Assembly: GCA_021802485.1 (NCBI GenBank) | Contig: JAJZXF010000019.1 | Coordinates: forward strand, 1-37,160 | Origin: Actinomycetes bacterium | GTDB taxonomy: Bacteria; Actinomycetota; Acidimicrobiia; Acidimicrobiales; JAJZXF01 | DNA: 37,160 bases | Direction: 5' to 3' | In this document: positions 1 to 9,149 of the stretch, piece by piece | How positions within the stretch are numbered: the first letter of the stretch is position 1 | How the letters are laid out: the number at the start of each line of letters is the position of its first letter | Notes under the pieces: model-generated | What the model saw: only the letters and a program-made list of their open reading frames with translations | What the model was told of the DNA's origin: nothing | The model's database searches: none | Program-made: the position numbers and the translations under genes

Positions 1-174
1 AGGCTGGGCGCACAAGTGTGGAAGCTGAACGCGCTGAACTCGTCTCGTGAGTACGCTGCCTGCGCGCACACCGAGGCAGGAAACAGGAAGGGAACCCTCT
101 TTTTGTGCAAGAGCTGCGCTCATCGTGTGCACGCGGACGTGAACGCAGCAGAAGTGCTCACGTCTCGTGGCTAG
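1..174 (+). pseudogene. TnpB (IS200/IS605 OrfB) C-terminal zinc-ribbon/RuvC-III remnant, truncated by window edge
   Basis: Frame 1 reads ...REYAACAHTEAGNRKGTLFLCKSCAHRVHADVNAAEVLTSRG*, resembling the TnpB C-terminus C..C-GH....R....F.C..C.H..HADVNAA. First Cys pair is degenerate (AACAH). Confidence 0.65.
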
Positions 175-1221
175 GTTGGCGAAGCCGCATGGCGCGGGGT
201 GGGAATGCCGTTGAACCATCGCCCGAAGCCTCGGTTACGACGACGCAAGACAGATGTTGGGGCCGGGTCGGCTCCTTACGCGACAGCCGCGTAGGTCTTC
301 TGACCGCGCGACTTGTTCAGCGACAGACCCTAAGGATTATGCTCGGTCTCGCCGCCGCTGGTTGATGTTGGCAAGCTGCTTGACCAACAGTGCGAGCCGC
401 GAAACGTCTCCGGGCACACAACCAGGCCTACGAACTCATGCCAGATCAACATCCACCGCCGGAGATCTCAACCCACCAAAGCAGGCTCTTTGGCTCCGGC
501 GAACGCCGAGGCGGTTGCTCAGGCAAGCCTCCTCTTGTTGTCCTTGTCCGACTTTCCATCCAGCTGGACAGCCGGGGCGCCCCGCGCCACAACCACAGGC
601 ACGAACCCATGGAGAGCGACCAACTCGCAATGCATGTCCTGCCTTGGCCTGCAGTCTAAGAATTGTGGGTACGAGCCCCCCAATCGGCCAAGAGTTCCAC
701 CTTCACCCCAGGTCTTGACATTGCATCAGTCAATGGGACCGCGTCCGTATTTCCGAGCGCCTCTGCCGCCATGGCCTTCCTGGGGGCATTCGCCGGCCGC
801 AAGGCCGCTGCCTGCATCCGGTCGGTCTTCCAAAGCATCGCCGCGGACCATAGTAGCCAGCCGGGCTCCAGCCAGCTGATCACTCCTTTTTCAGCTGTCG
901 AGACCACTATCCCGGGATACGGGCATGCATCCGCTGAGCGCCTGCTCTCCACCTCATACCAAGTTGCGAGCCGGACAGTGGCCTCATACGTCGCCATCAT
1001 CGCGATTCGAAAGGGGCGCCTGCCGGCAAACATGACCATCACCAGCAGCCCATCTCCAGCGCCCGTCAAGATGGGCAATTCCCCAGCCGCGCCTGCTACC
1101 CGGAGGATAGGTCGGACACCTTGACTCTGTTCTCGCTCATAGCCATTCGAGACTCGCTGTAGCTGATGACGTCGCCAGGCGACCTGGGCTCGGCAACACC
1201 CCGACTGGTACTCTCGTTGCG

Positions 1222-2904
1222 ATGGAGACCGTCAGTTCCCCCAAACACCGCGGAACGCCAATTCTTGCCCTTGTACTAGCAATCACGACCATCCTCGGAA
1301 CCATCTCGACCGCGACCATGGCGACCGCTGCAACGACACAGGTGCGGCTTCCTGGCCTCACGATAACCGGATCTCAAACTGGACCCTGGTACACGGTGGC
1401 GCTCGGAGCCTCGCTCGCAAGGGGCACCGGAGCAACACAACAATCACTCGACTACGTCAATCGCGTGGCGACTGCTGAATCGCGCATTTACCCTGGGCTC
1501 GTGGTAAAGAATGTGAGCTGCGGGGGTGACACGGTGTCCGCATTGCTCCGGGGCGATCGATGCCGGCCTGCTGGCCAGACGCAGCTTGGCAACGCTCTCG
1601 CAATCCTACGATCCCACCCAGGCCATATCGCGTACATCACCATCGACATCGGCGCCGACGAGGTCCTGCCTTGCATCTCAGGGACAACCGTGAAACTCAC
1701 CTGCGTCGCTTCGGCATTGGCTGAGATCCGCCAGAACCTGCCAACAGTCCTCACCGCATTACAGACCGCGGCACGGGGGGTCCCAATTGTTGGGGCCGTG
1801 TACTACGACCCCGAGCTCTACAGATGGCTTCTTGGCCCGCAAGGACGCGCCGCTGCCCTGCAGTTTCCCCGACTGCTAGCAATCCTCAACAGCACCCTCG
1901 AGAGCATCTACGCCTCGTCTGGAATCCCCGTAGCAAACTGGCAGGCTGCGTTCTATGCTCAGGACTCCTCCCAGCAGGCAACCTGGCAAGGCGTTCAGGT
2001 GCCGGTGAACGTAGCCCGTACCTGCGAGTGGACGCATGAGTGCGACACGGGCCATCTCGGCCAGAACGTCCATGCAAACGACGCGGGCTATGGTGTCCTG
2101 GCCGCTACGATCGAAAATGTCCTGACACAGCTCCGCCAGGATGCCTCGATGCCGGGTCGGTCGTGGCTCGCTGCCGCGGACGGTGGGGTGTTCGCTTTCG
2201 GCAGCGCTCGCTTCTTCGGCTCGATGGGCACTAAGCCGCTGAACGCCCCAATCGTTGGCATCGCTGCTGCACCTAACGGAAATGGCTACTGGCTCGCTGC
2301 CGCGGACGGTGGGGTGTTCGCCTTCGGCAGCGCTCGCTTCTTCGGCTCGATGGGCGCTAAGCCGCTGAACGCCCCAATCGTTGGCATCGCTGCTACACCT
2401 AACGGAAATGGCTACTGGCTCACTGCTGCGGACGGTGGGGTGTTCGCTTTCGGCAGCGCAGCGTTCTTTGGGTCCGCAGCTAGAATCTCCCTCACCAAGC
2501 ATGTCGTCGCAATCGTCGCCTCGCCTGATGGTGCAGGCTATTGGCTTGTTGCCTCCGATGGGGGCGTCTTTACCTATGGCGACGCGGCGTTCTTCGGCTC
2601 CCTTGGAAGCCGACCCCTCAATCTCCCCATTGTGGCGGCTCATGTTACGCCTGATGGCAACGGATACTGGTTGGTCGCCTCCGATGGCGGGGTGTTCGCC
2701 TTTGGCGATGCCCAATATTACGGCTCCAGTGCAGGCCTTAAGCTCACTTCACCGATCTCAGCGTTCCTTGCAACCCTCAGCGGCAATGGCTACCGGTTGA
2801 TTGCTTCCGATGGTGGAGACTTCGCATATGGCGGCGCACACTTCTCCGGCTCGCTGGCAGGCAGAAGGCTAAATGCGCCCATAGTGGCCGCAGCAACGCC
2901 ATGA
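1222..2904 (+). CDS. Secreted SGNH/GDSL-hydrolase-like protein with C-terminal 42-aa DGGVFAFG repeats
   Basis: Hydrophobic N-terminus; PWYTVALGASLARGTG, NVSCGGDTVSALL, TIDIGADEVLPC and HANDAGYGVLA blocks of SGNH hydrolases; six 42-aa repeats at C-terminus. Confidence 0.85.
   Translation: METVSSPKHRGTPILALVLAITTILGTISTATMATAATTQVRLPGLTITGSQTGPWYTVALGASLARGTGATQQSLDYVNRVATAESRIYPGLVVKNVSCGGDTVSALLRGDRCRPAGQTQLGNALAILRSHPGHIAYITIDIGADEVLPCISGTTVKLTCVASALAEIRQNLPTVLTALQTAARGVPIVGAVYYDPELYRWLLGPQGRAAALQFPRLLAILNSTLESIYASSGIPVANWQAAFYAQDSSQQATWQGVQVPVNVARTCEWTHECDTGHLGQNVHANDAGYGVLAATIENVLTQLRQDASMPGRSWLAAADGGVFAFGSARFFGSMGTKPLNAPIVGIAAAPNGNGYWLAAADGGVFAFGSARFFGSMGAKPLNAPIVGIAATPNGNGYWLTAADGGVFAFGSAAFFGSAARISLTKHVVAIVASPDGAGYWLVASDGGVFTYGDAAFFGSLGSRPLNLPIVAAHVTPDGNGYWLVASDGGVFAFGDAQYYGSSAGLKLTSPISAFLATLSGNGYRLIASDGGDFAYGGAHFSGSLAGRRLNAPIVAAATP
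2161..2902 (+). repeat. Six tandem 126-bp (42-aa) coding repeats, consensus GYWLxAxDGGVFAFGxAxFFGSxxxxxLNAPIVxxxATPxGN
   Basis: Read directly; units 1 and 2 (from 2164 and 2290) are nearly identical at DNA level. Confidence 0.9.
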
Positions 2905-3174
2905 GAAAGACCCCTCTGTGGTCACAGGTGGATCGCCCACGCTCACCGGGGATGCCTGGGCTCGCTCGGCCTACGGCTTCAGCCGCGGGCTTTCGCCCCT
3001 ACTCTACCCATGATCGCCAGACACTCCCGAAATGTCGACCAGTACGATCCCTGCTTGGCGCGTCATGCGTTGAACGCGCGAGGCAACTGAACGCCCACCT
3101 CGCTGCCTGGCGCGATTTGCTGCGAACACCCGGGCACCTCACGCAGTAGGATACGAATGACAAAGGAGGCAGAC

Positions 3175-3288
3175 ATGAGCGACAAATCTCCCCGCAAGAG
3201 GGCGTCCAAGAAGTCTGGAAAGACGTTAAAGGAAAAGCGCCAAGAGAAGAAGGTCAAGGGCCAGAGCCGCAAGGGTTTGGTGACCTGA
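3175..3288 (+). CDS. Small highly basic 37-aa protein (MSDKSPRKRASKKSGKTLKEKRQEKKVKGQSRKGLVT)
   Basis: ATG at 3175 preceded by AAAGGAGGC at good spacing; stop TGA 3286-3288; strongly non-random Lys/Arg-rich composition. Missing from the ORF track because of length. Confidence 0.7.
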   Translation: MSDKSPRKRASKKSGKTLKEKRQEKKVKGQSRKGLVT

Positions 3289-3621
3289 AGAGCGCTAGCT
3301 AGTTTTTCGCGATTGGGTTCGCCGAACCTGATCAAGTGAACCTCCCCGCCATGGCGGACGAGGCTTCTACCCCTGCCGTCTGGCTTGGCTTGCCTCGCAT
3401 CGCGCACATCACGCTACCGCGGCCAACGGGTCTCGCTCCAAAGAGCTGGTGGACGAGTTTGCTAGCTTCGGCTTGCACGACGTTTCCGCCGAGGCCTGGT
3501 TCCGGGCACTACTTGGGGTTATGGCCTTTCGGCGCTGCACCTTGTGGTGTGTGTTGCGCTGGTTAGGTGACCAACGCTTGACAGCCCGGAGATACGTGAC
3601 TCCGATGACTATTTCCGCTCC

Positions 3622-3716
3622 TAGCAGGCTGTCGCAAAATGCATTGGGAGCGGAATGCCACCTGGGGTTTTGCCTTCGGAGACCGCTGTTTCGAGCCATT
3701 TTGCGACAGCCTGCTA
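3622..3716. mobile_element. 95-bp MITE-like element with perfect 20-bp terminal inverted repeats
   Basis: TAGCAGGCTGTCGCAAAATG (3622-3641) and its exact reverse complement (3697-3716); flanking TA at both ends could be a TA target duplication. Confidence 0.65.
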
Positions 3717-3720
3717 TAGC

Positions 3721-3783
3721 GACATATCTCCCATGTATCGCCTCCTGGAGGATATTGATCGCTCCAACAGCGTCGCGGTGACA
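3721..3783 (-). pseudogene. TnpB C-terminal remnant
   Basis: Minus strand encodes CHRDAVGAINILQEAIHGRYV, resembling the RuvC-III/zinc-ribbon end of IS891/IS1136-type TnpB; upstream sequence no longer coherent. Confidence 0.5.
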
Positions 3784-4032
3784 CGGCAGCGGCATCGTTG
3801 CTGTGACCTGTCGTGCTAAGCAAGCCGCCAGGTTAACCCACCGTGAACAAATGGTAACGTTAGAGTGAACAAGCGCCAAACGCAGTCTCGCTCGGTCGAA
3901 CGTCGGCAACGAGCAACAGGTCCCGCCTATCGCAATTTGTCGATGGATGCTGCCTTGGCCGTCCAACAGCATCGCACGGTTGATCAATTACCAGTGAAAA
4001 GAACATGATAACCAGGAGGCAGCAAGACACGT

Positions 4033-5010
4033 ATGACGCTCGCAGTTATCCTGCTCCTCGTCGCGCTTGGGTACGCCCTTCTGAACGGTGCCAACAACGG
4101 CAGCACGATTGTCGCGATCGCCACCTCATCGACAACCCTCCTGCCAGCAACCGCAATAGCGTTCCTGGCTGCCGGATTGGCATTTGGTCCGCTCGTCCTC
4201 GGTACGCTAGTAGCAAGGACCATCGCGAACCGCCTCGTCAACGCCACGGGGTTCACTGGCGAACTCACCTTCCTTGTCGGCATCGTAGCTGCCGTGTTGG
4301 TGATCGGGCTCCTCGCATGGCGCAAGCTGCCAAGCAGCTTGACACTTGCGACGATCGGGGGACTCGCTGGCTCCGCTCTCGCGGGAGGACTCCGCGTGAG
4401 TTGGACTATCAGCTTGCTCGCTGTAGCGCTTGCGATCACAGTGCCACTCGTCACCGGTCTCGTCGCGTTCGTCGCCTCGAAATTCCTGCCCGTAGTACTC
4501 ACGATCGCTGGGAGACATGGACTGGATCGCCGCAAGCTAAGGTGGTTCCGCAATGCAAGCTTTGCCCTGCAAGCGTTGGCGTACGCGACAAATGACGGCC
4601 AGCGGATGATCGCCGTAATGCTCGTCGCACTGGGAACCGGATCGCAGCGAAACCCACTGAACTTTGAGGTCTTGGCTGCGATCGCCGCGGCGTTTGCCCT
4701 CGGTGCGGTTATCGGTACTGGCCGAATGGCACGCGGAGCCCCAGCCCAGATTGCACCAGGGAGCACCTTCGAGCGCTCCCTGGCCTCAGTCATCGCAAGC
4801 CTGGCGGCGTTCTCAAGCTCGGCCCTTGGAATTCCAGTCAGCATGACCCAGACAACGTCCGCCGCGCTTGTCGGGGCCCACACGACCTCAGGAAAGCACC
4901 GAGTTCGCTGGGAGGAGACGACAAAGCTACTGAGCGCGTGGCTCCTTACGCTGCCTGCATCTGCCGCTCTCGGCGCGCTTGGGACTCTCGTAACGATGTG
5001 GGTACGATGA
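4033..5010 (+). CDS. pit: PiT-family inorganic phosphate transporter
   Basis: NGANNGSTIVAIATSSTT motif, multiple TM helices, AGGAGG upstream of ATG. Confidence 0.85.
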   Translation: MTLAVILLLVALGYALLNGANNGSTIVAIATSSTTLLPATAIAFLAAGLAFGPLVLGTLVARTIANRLVNATGFTGELTFLVGIVAAVLVIGLLAWRKLPSSLTLATIGGLAGSALAGGLRVSWTISLLAVALAITVPLVTGLVAFVASKFLPVVLTIAGRHGLDRRKLRWFRNASFALQALAYATNDGQRMIAVMLVALGTGSQRNPLNFEVLAAIAAAFALGAVIGTGRMARGAPAQIAPGSTFERSLASVIASLAAFSSSALGIPVSMTQTTSAALVGAHTTSGKHRVRWEETTKLLSAWLLTLPASAALGALGTLVTMWVR

Positions 5011-5759
5011 GCATCTCCGGCGAGATGGACGGCATTAGCGACACAGACAGGACAACCGACTTCCCAAACTCCACCGAGAAGGTCAATGCAATTCCGGACG
5101 CTGATTCACCAAAGCGCGATGTCGGAGCATGGCGGGCGCGCCTTCGAAACCTGACCGGACGAGGTAGAGCTGATCTTCCGGCACATGTGATACGCCAAAT
5201 CGACGCAACTCTTGATGCTGCAACCCTCGTCCAGAGCGTCGTGGAGTCAACCATGATGCTCGACTCCGCGACCGAGGCCATGCGCTCGGTCGAACATGCG
5301 GGCGATGAGGCTCGTGCCGAGCTCATCGTCGCCCTTTCGTCAGCGTTCAACACACCAATTGATCGAGAGGACTTGTTCCGCCTCTCGCGATCGACCGACG
5401 ACGTCCTCGATAATCTCCGCGACTTCTTGCGGGAAGTGCGGCTATTTCTTCCGGCGGACCTCGTCCCATGCCGACCCTTGCTCGCCCCCGTTAGCGAGGG
5501 CCTTCGCCACCTACGGGAAGGAGTATCCTCAATCGCCGGTAAAGGGACGATCGTGGATCTCTCCACGCTCGCAACCCGAAAGGCAGGCACCGCTATCAGG
5601 CGAGGATACGAAGAAAGGCTTGCCGATCTGTTCGCTCAACCCATCAGCGCTGAGACCCTGAAACAACGCGAGCTCCTCCGGCGGCTCGATATCGTGGGTC
5701 TCCGACTGTGCGAGGCCGCGGATGCTCTCGCAGACGGCTGGTTGAAACGCGGCCGATGA
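5007..5759 (+). CDS. PhoU-like / DUF47 Pit accessory protein
   Basis: ATGA overlap with pit stop; helical protein with DDVLDNLRDFLREV region; standard pit-DUF47 arrangement. Confidence 0.75.
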   Translation: MSISGEMDGISDTDRTTDFPNSTEKVNAIPDADSPKRDVGAWRARLRNLTGRGRADLPAHVIRQIDATLDAATLVQSVVESTMMLDSATEAMRSVEHAGDEARAELIVALSSAFNTPIDREDLFRLSRSTDDVLDNLRDFLREVRLFLPADLVPCRPLLAPVSEGLRHLREGVSSIAGKGTIVDLSTLATRKAGTAIRRGYEERLADLFAQPISAETLKQRELLRRLDIVGLRLCEAADALADGWLKRGR

Positions 5760-5853
5760 CCACTCCTGCTTAACCGTGGGAGCCTGGGGCTCAGCGGGCA
5801 TTGACCCCTCGCTTAGGAAAGGGGGTTGCGGCCGCAATCCAGCTCAAACTCCA

Positions 5854-8346
5854 CTACGGGACATCGGCTCGAATGCGATCGCCAGCGGGATCGAACAGTG
5901 GCGAACTCGCGACGACACCCTCGATCCACTCCCCAAAGACGAGGATCTCAACCCTACCGCCGGGCTCCGCAAGATGCGCCGGCAAGTAAGCATTCGCAAT
6001 CGAACAGCCAACACTGTAGCCGAGACCACCAGACGTCACGCGCCCGACAATATCCCCTCGAACTCTCACGGGTTCGTTCCCGAGCACGACAGAGCGCAGG
6101 TCACAGAGGGTAATACAGGCGAGTTTGCGAAACGCTCCATGATCGCTACCTCTGTCGCTGACTTGAGCAGCGAGCGCATCACTTCCGATGAACTCGGAAC
6201 TCAAAGCCTTGTCCGTGCGCACGCAGAACCCGAGCCCAGCCTCGAACGGATTGTCATCAGGGGTAATGTCGGAGCCCCAGACGCGGTATCCCTTTTCCAG
6301 GCGAAGGCTGTCGATTGCACGGTAGCCGCAGGCGACGAGGCCATGCTCTTGACCCGCAACCCACAGAGTCCGCCACAGCGTCGCGCCGTACTCCGGCGAG
6401 CAGTACAGTTCCCATCCAAGCTCGCCGGCAAAGGTCACTCTCAGCGCAAGTACCGGCACGCTCCCTACGGTGGTCTCGGCGCTCGTCATGTACCCGAAGC
6501 CCGCGTTCGAAAGGTCCATTGGGGTAATTGGTGCGAGCACGTCGCGCGCACGTGGTCCCCAGAGCGCGAAGCAAGCATAGGACCCTGTCACGTCCCGCAC
6601 GTCCACCGAATCGTCCGCGGGAGCGTGCTGGAGGATCCAGTCGAGATCGTGATTGCCGAAGGAGGTTCCGCTCACTATGAGGAACCTGTTGTCAGCGCGC
6701 TGGGTGACGGTGAAGTCTGCCTCGATCCCACCTCTCGAGTTCAGCATCTGGGTGTAGGTTACCCGTCCCCTTCCACGCACAACGTGGTTGTCGCATAAAT
6801 GCTCGAGGAGATCGCTCGCCCCCGGTCCCGAGACTTCGATCTTCGCAAACGACGACTCGTCAAAGAGCCCGACTGACGACCGGGTAGCGAGATGCTCTGC
6901 GGGGATTGCCGTAGACCAGTGATGTCCAGCCCAACCTCGCGGACGCAGGTGCTCGTAGCTCTCGGAGGCGTTCGACTCGTAGTAGTTGACACGCTCCCAT
7001 CCCGACTTCTCGCCAAAAACTGCACCGTGAGCACGATGCCACTCGTACGCGGGAGACACTCGCAGCGGCCGGCCAGCTGTGCGCTCATGGTTCGGGTAAC
7101 GGATGTCGTAGTAGGTCTCGTAGTTCTCCCTCACCCGCTCGAGTGTGTACGTAGGCGAGCGATACTGGTGCCCAAACCTGCGCACGTCCATCTCCCAGAG
7201 ATCCATCCCCGGCTCGCCATCGAGAATCCATTCGGCCATCACCTTGCCGATCCCGCCTGCACCGGCAATGCCGTGCGCGCAGAACCCCGCGGCTACGAAG
7301 AAGCCGCGCACCCCGGTCTCCCCAAGGCAGAACTCATTGTCGGGGGTAAAGGCCTCGGGGCCGTTGATGAGCTTGCGGATCGGGAGACCCTCCATTATGG
7401 GAGCACGCACTTCAGCTCCCCGAGCGATCTCCTCGAAGCGATCCCAGTCCTCTTCAAGGAGCCTGCCATTGAAGTCACGAGGCACGCTGTCAAGCTTGTT
7501 GTCATCGAGAGCGAATGGCATGGATCGGCGCTCGTAGCCGCCCATGAGCAAGCCACGGGCATCCTCGCGGAAGTACACGAGTAGGTCCGGGTCCCGAAGG
7601 GTCGGCAATCTGAGGCGATCATCCATTGAACGGAAGCCTTGCGTCACCAGGTACTGGTGCGAGAATGGCACAATCGGCAGGCGCACCCCTACCATGCGGG
7701 CGATCTCTGAAGCGTACATGCCTCCAGCGTTCACCACGATCTCCGCCTTGATCACACCCCTCTCGGTCCTGACCGCACGCACGCGGCCGCGATCCGTATC
7801 GATTCCCGTCACCCTGGTGTAGGGACGGATCAGCACCCCCGCCTCACGGGCCGAGCGTGCGAGCGCATGAACGAGTTGCGAGGGATCGAGATAGCCATCC
7901 GTCGGAAGGTACGTAGCGCCAAGCACGCCGGTAGGGTCCATGAACGGGAAGCGCTCCTGTGCCTCTGCGGCCGATATCTCCTCCAGCGGGAGGCCGAAGG
8001 TCCGTGCCCAGCCCACTTGACGGCGGAGCTCCTCGAGACGCTCGGGGGTCGAGGCGAGACGGATCCCGCCGCTCTCGACCCAGCCGGGATCGGTATCTCG
8101 GTTCCCCGCGAGCTCGCGGTAGAGTTCGACCGAGTACATCATCATCTTCGTCAAGTTGACCGTGGAGCGCAACTGTCCCACCAGCCCCGCAGAGTGAAAC
8201 GTGGAGCCGTTGGTAAGCTCGTCTCGGTCCAGAACCACCACATCCGCACAGCCCATAGCCGCGAGGTGGTAAGCGATGCTAGCACCTCCAACCCCGCCAC
8301 CAATGACTACTACCCGTGCGGACTCAGGCAGCTCCTGATCAGCCAT
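5854..8346 (-). CDS. FAD-dependent oxidoreductase with C-terminal GcvT-like domain (dimethylglycine/sarcosine dehydrogenase family)
   Basis: MADQELPESARVVVIGGGVGGASIAYHLAAMGCADVVVLDRDELTNGSTFHSAGLVGQLRS; GcvT-type C-terminal half. Start chosen at ATG after GGAGG. Confidence 0.9.
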   Translation of the reverse strand: MADQELPESARVVVIGGGVGGASIAYHLAAMGCADVVVLDRDELTNGSTFHSAGLVGQLRSTVNLTKMMMYSVELYRELAGNRDTDPGWVESGGIRLASTPERLEELRRQVGWARTFGLPLEEISAAEAQERFPFMDPTGVLGATYLPTDGYLDPSQLVHALARSAREAGVLIRPYTRVTGIDTDRGRVRAVRTERGVIKAEIVVNAGGMYASEIARMVGVRLPIVPFSHQYLVTQGFRSMDDRLRLPTLRDPDLLVYFREDARGLLMGGYERRSMPFALDDNKLDSVPRDFNGRLLEEDWDRFEEIARGAEVRAPIMEGLPIRKLINGPEAFTPDNEFCLGETGVRGFFVAAGFCAHGIAGAGGIGKVMAEWILDGEPGMDLWEMDVRRFGHQYRSPTYTLERVRENYETYYDIRYPNHERTAGRPLRVSPAYEWHRAHGAVFGEKSGWERVNYYESNASESYEHLRPRGWAGHHWSTAIPAEHLATRSSVGLFDESSFAKIEVSGPGASDLLEHLCDNHVVRGRGRVTYTQMLNSRGGIEADFTVTQRADNRFLIVSGTSFGNHDLDWILQHAPADDSVDVRDVTGSYACFALWGPRARDVLAPITPMDLSNAGFGYMTSAETTVGSVPVLALRVTFAGELGWELYCSPEYGATLWRTLWVAGQEHGLVACGYRAIDSLRLEKGYRVWGSDITPDDNPFEAGLGFCVRTDKALSSEFIGSDALAAQVSDRGSDHGAFRKLACITLCDLRSVVLGNEPVRVRGDIVGRVTSGGLGYSVGCSIANAYLPAHLAEPGGRVEILVFGEWIEGVVASSPLFDPAGDRIRADVP

Positions 8347-9097
8347 GCGAACCTCCTTCACCTAGGTCAATGTTCCTGCCTGGACCGGTTGCGAGCATCG
8401 GGATGAGCCACTCGGCAACCTCTTCGTCGAGGCGATTCACGATTCTGGTGGCCTCGCTCGCGAGCAAGGCCGGATCTGCGGTCCCCACAACTCCAACGCA
8501 AGGCATCCCTGCAGCATTCGCGGCGCGAGCTCCAGCAATCGAATCCTCAAAAACGACTACCTCGCAAGCATCGAGGGTGGCAAACACCTCGCGCGGCGCT
8601 AGTGCGCGCAGCGCTGCGAGCGCTATCTCGTACCCCTCGGGATCTGGCTTGCCACGGACGACGTCATCGCCTGCGACGACTACTCGGACATCCAGAGCCA
8701 GCCCAGCCGCTTCGATAGCTGCGTCCACCTCCGCGTGCACTGCTCCGGTGACCACGCCCACCGGCACGAGACGTGCAACCTCGCGCACCAGATGCACCGC
8801 ACCGGGGCGGATCCTCGGCCGCTTTAGCACCTCACGGCAGTAGCGCCGTGTCTTCTCCTGCTGTAGAAACGACGCAAGCTCCGTATCACCGCCACGATCG
8901 TGCATCTCGAGAATGGTTTCGACAATCTCGGCATCGCTGAGCCCCGCCAGCGACCGGTAGTACTCGTCGGCATCCAGAACCACACCAAGGTACTCGGAGA
9001 ATATCGAGCTAAAGAGCTCGCAAAGTAGTGGCTCATCGTCTGAGAGCGTCCCGTTGAAATCAAGTAACGCTGCCCGCACCGCCTGAGCCGCTGTCAC
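8339..9097 (-). CDS. HAD-superfamily hydrolase (beta-phosphoglucomutase-like)
   Basis: LLDFNGTLSDDE motif I, GVVTGA motif II, VFEDSIAGARAANAAGMPCVGV motif IV. Confidence 0.8.
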   Translation of the reverse strand: MTAAQAVRAALLDFNGTLSDDEPLLCELFSSIFSEYLGVVLDADEYYRSLAGLSDAEIVETILEMHDRGGDTELASFLQQEKTRRYCREVLKRPRIRPGAVHLVREVARLVPVGVVTGAVHAEVDAAIEAAGLALDVRVVVAGDDVVRGKPDPEGYEIALAALRALAPREVFATLDACEVVVFEDSIAGARAANAAGMPCVGVVGTADPALLASEATRIVNRLDEEVAEWLIPMLATGPGRNIDLGEGGSHG

Positions 9098-9149
9098 CCA
9101 GCCTTCCTCGCCAGTAGCGATCCTGCGTCGTTGTAGCGATCACCCATCT

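Noticed and set aside
640-700. tRNA-like T-arm string (TTGTGGGTACGAGCCCCC)
   Set aside because: No matching acceptor, D or anticodon arms could be found; not a tRNA, at most a fragment.
656-1124. Overlapping ORFs on both strands (656-1078 minus, 663-1124 plus)
   Set aside because: Neither shows a recognisable domain, clear SD or distinctive composition; cannot choose a strand.
1876-2715. Long minus-strand ORF antisense to the SGNH/repeat gene
   Set aside because: Shadow ORF of a high-GC repeat region; mirrors the repeat period and shows no independent protein-like motifs.
3984-4883. 299-aa minus-strand ORF opposite pit
   Set aside because: Antisense of a convincing PiT transporter; composition is Arg/Ala/Ser/Thr-rich shadow type.
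5776-6798. 340-aa plus-strand ORF opposite the DMGDH-like gene
   Set aside because: Antisense shadow of a strongly supported coding sequence.
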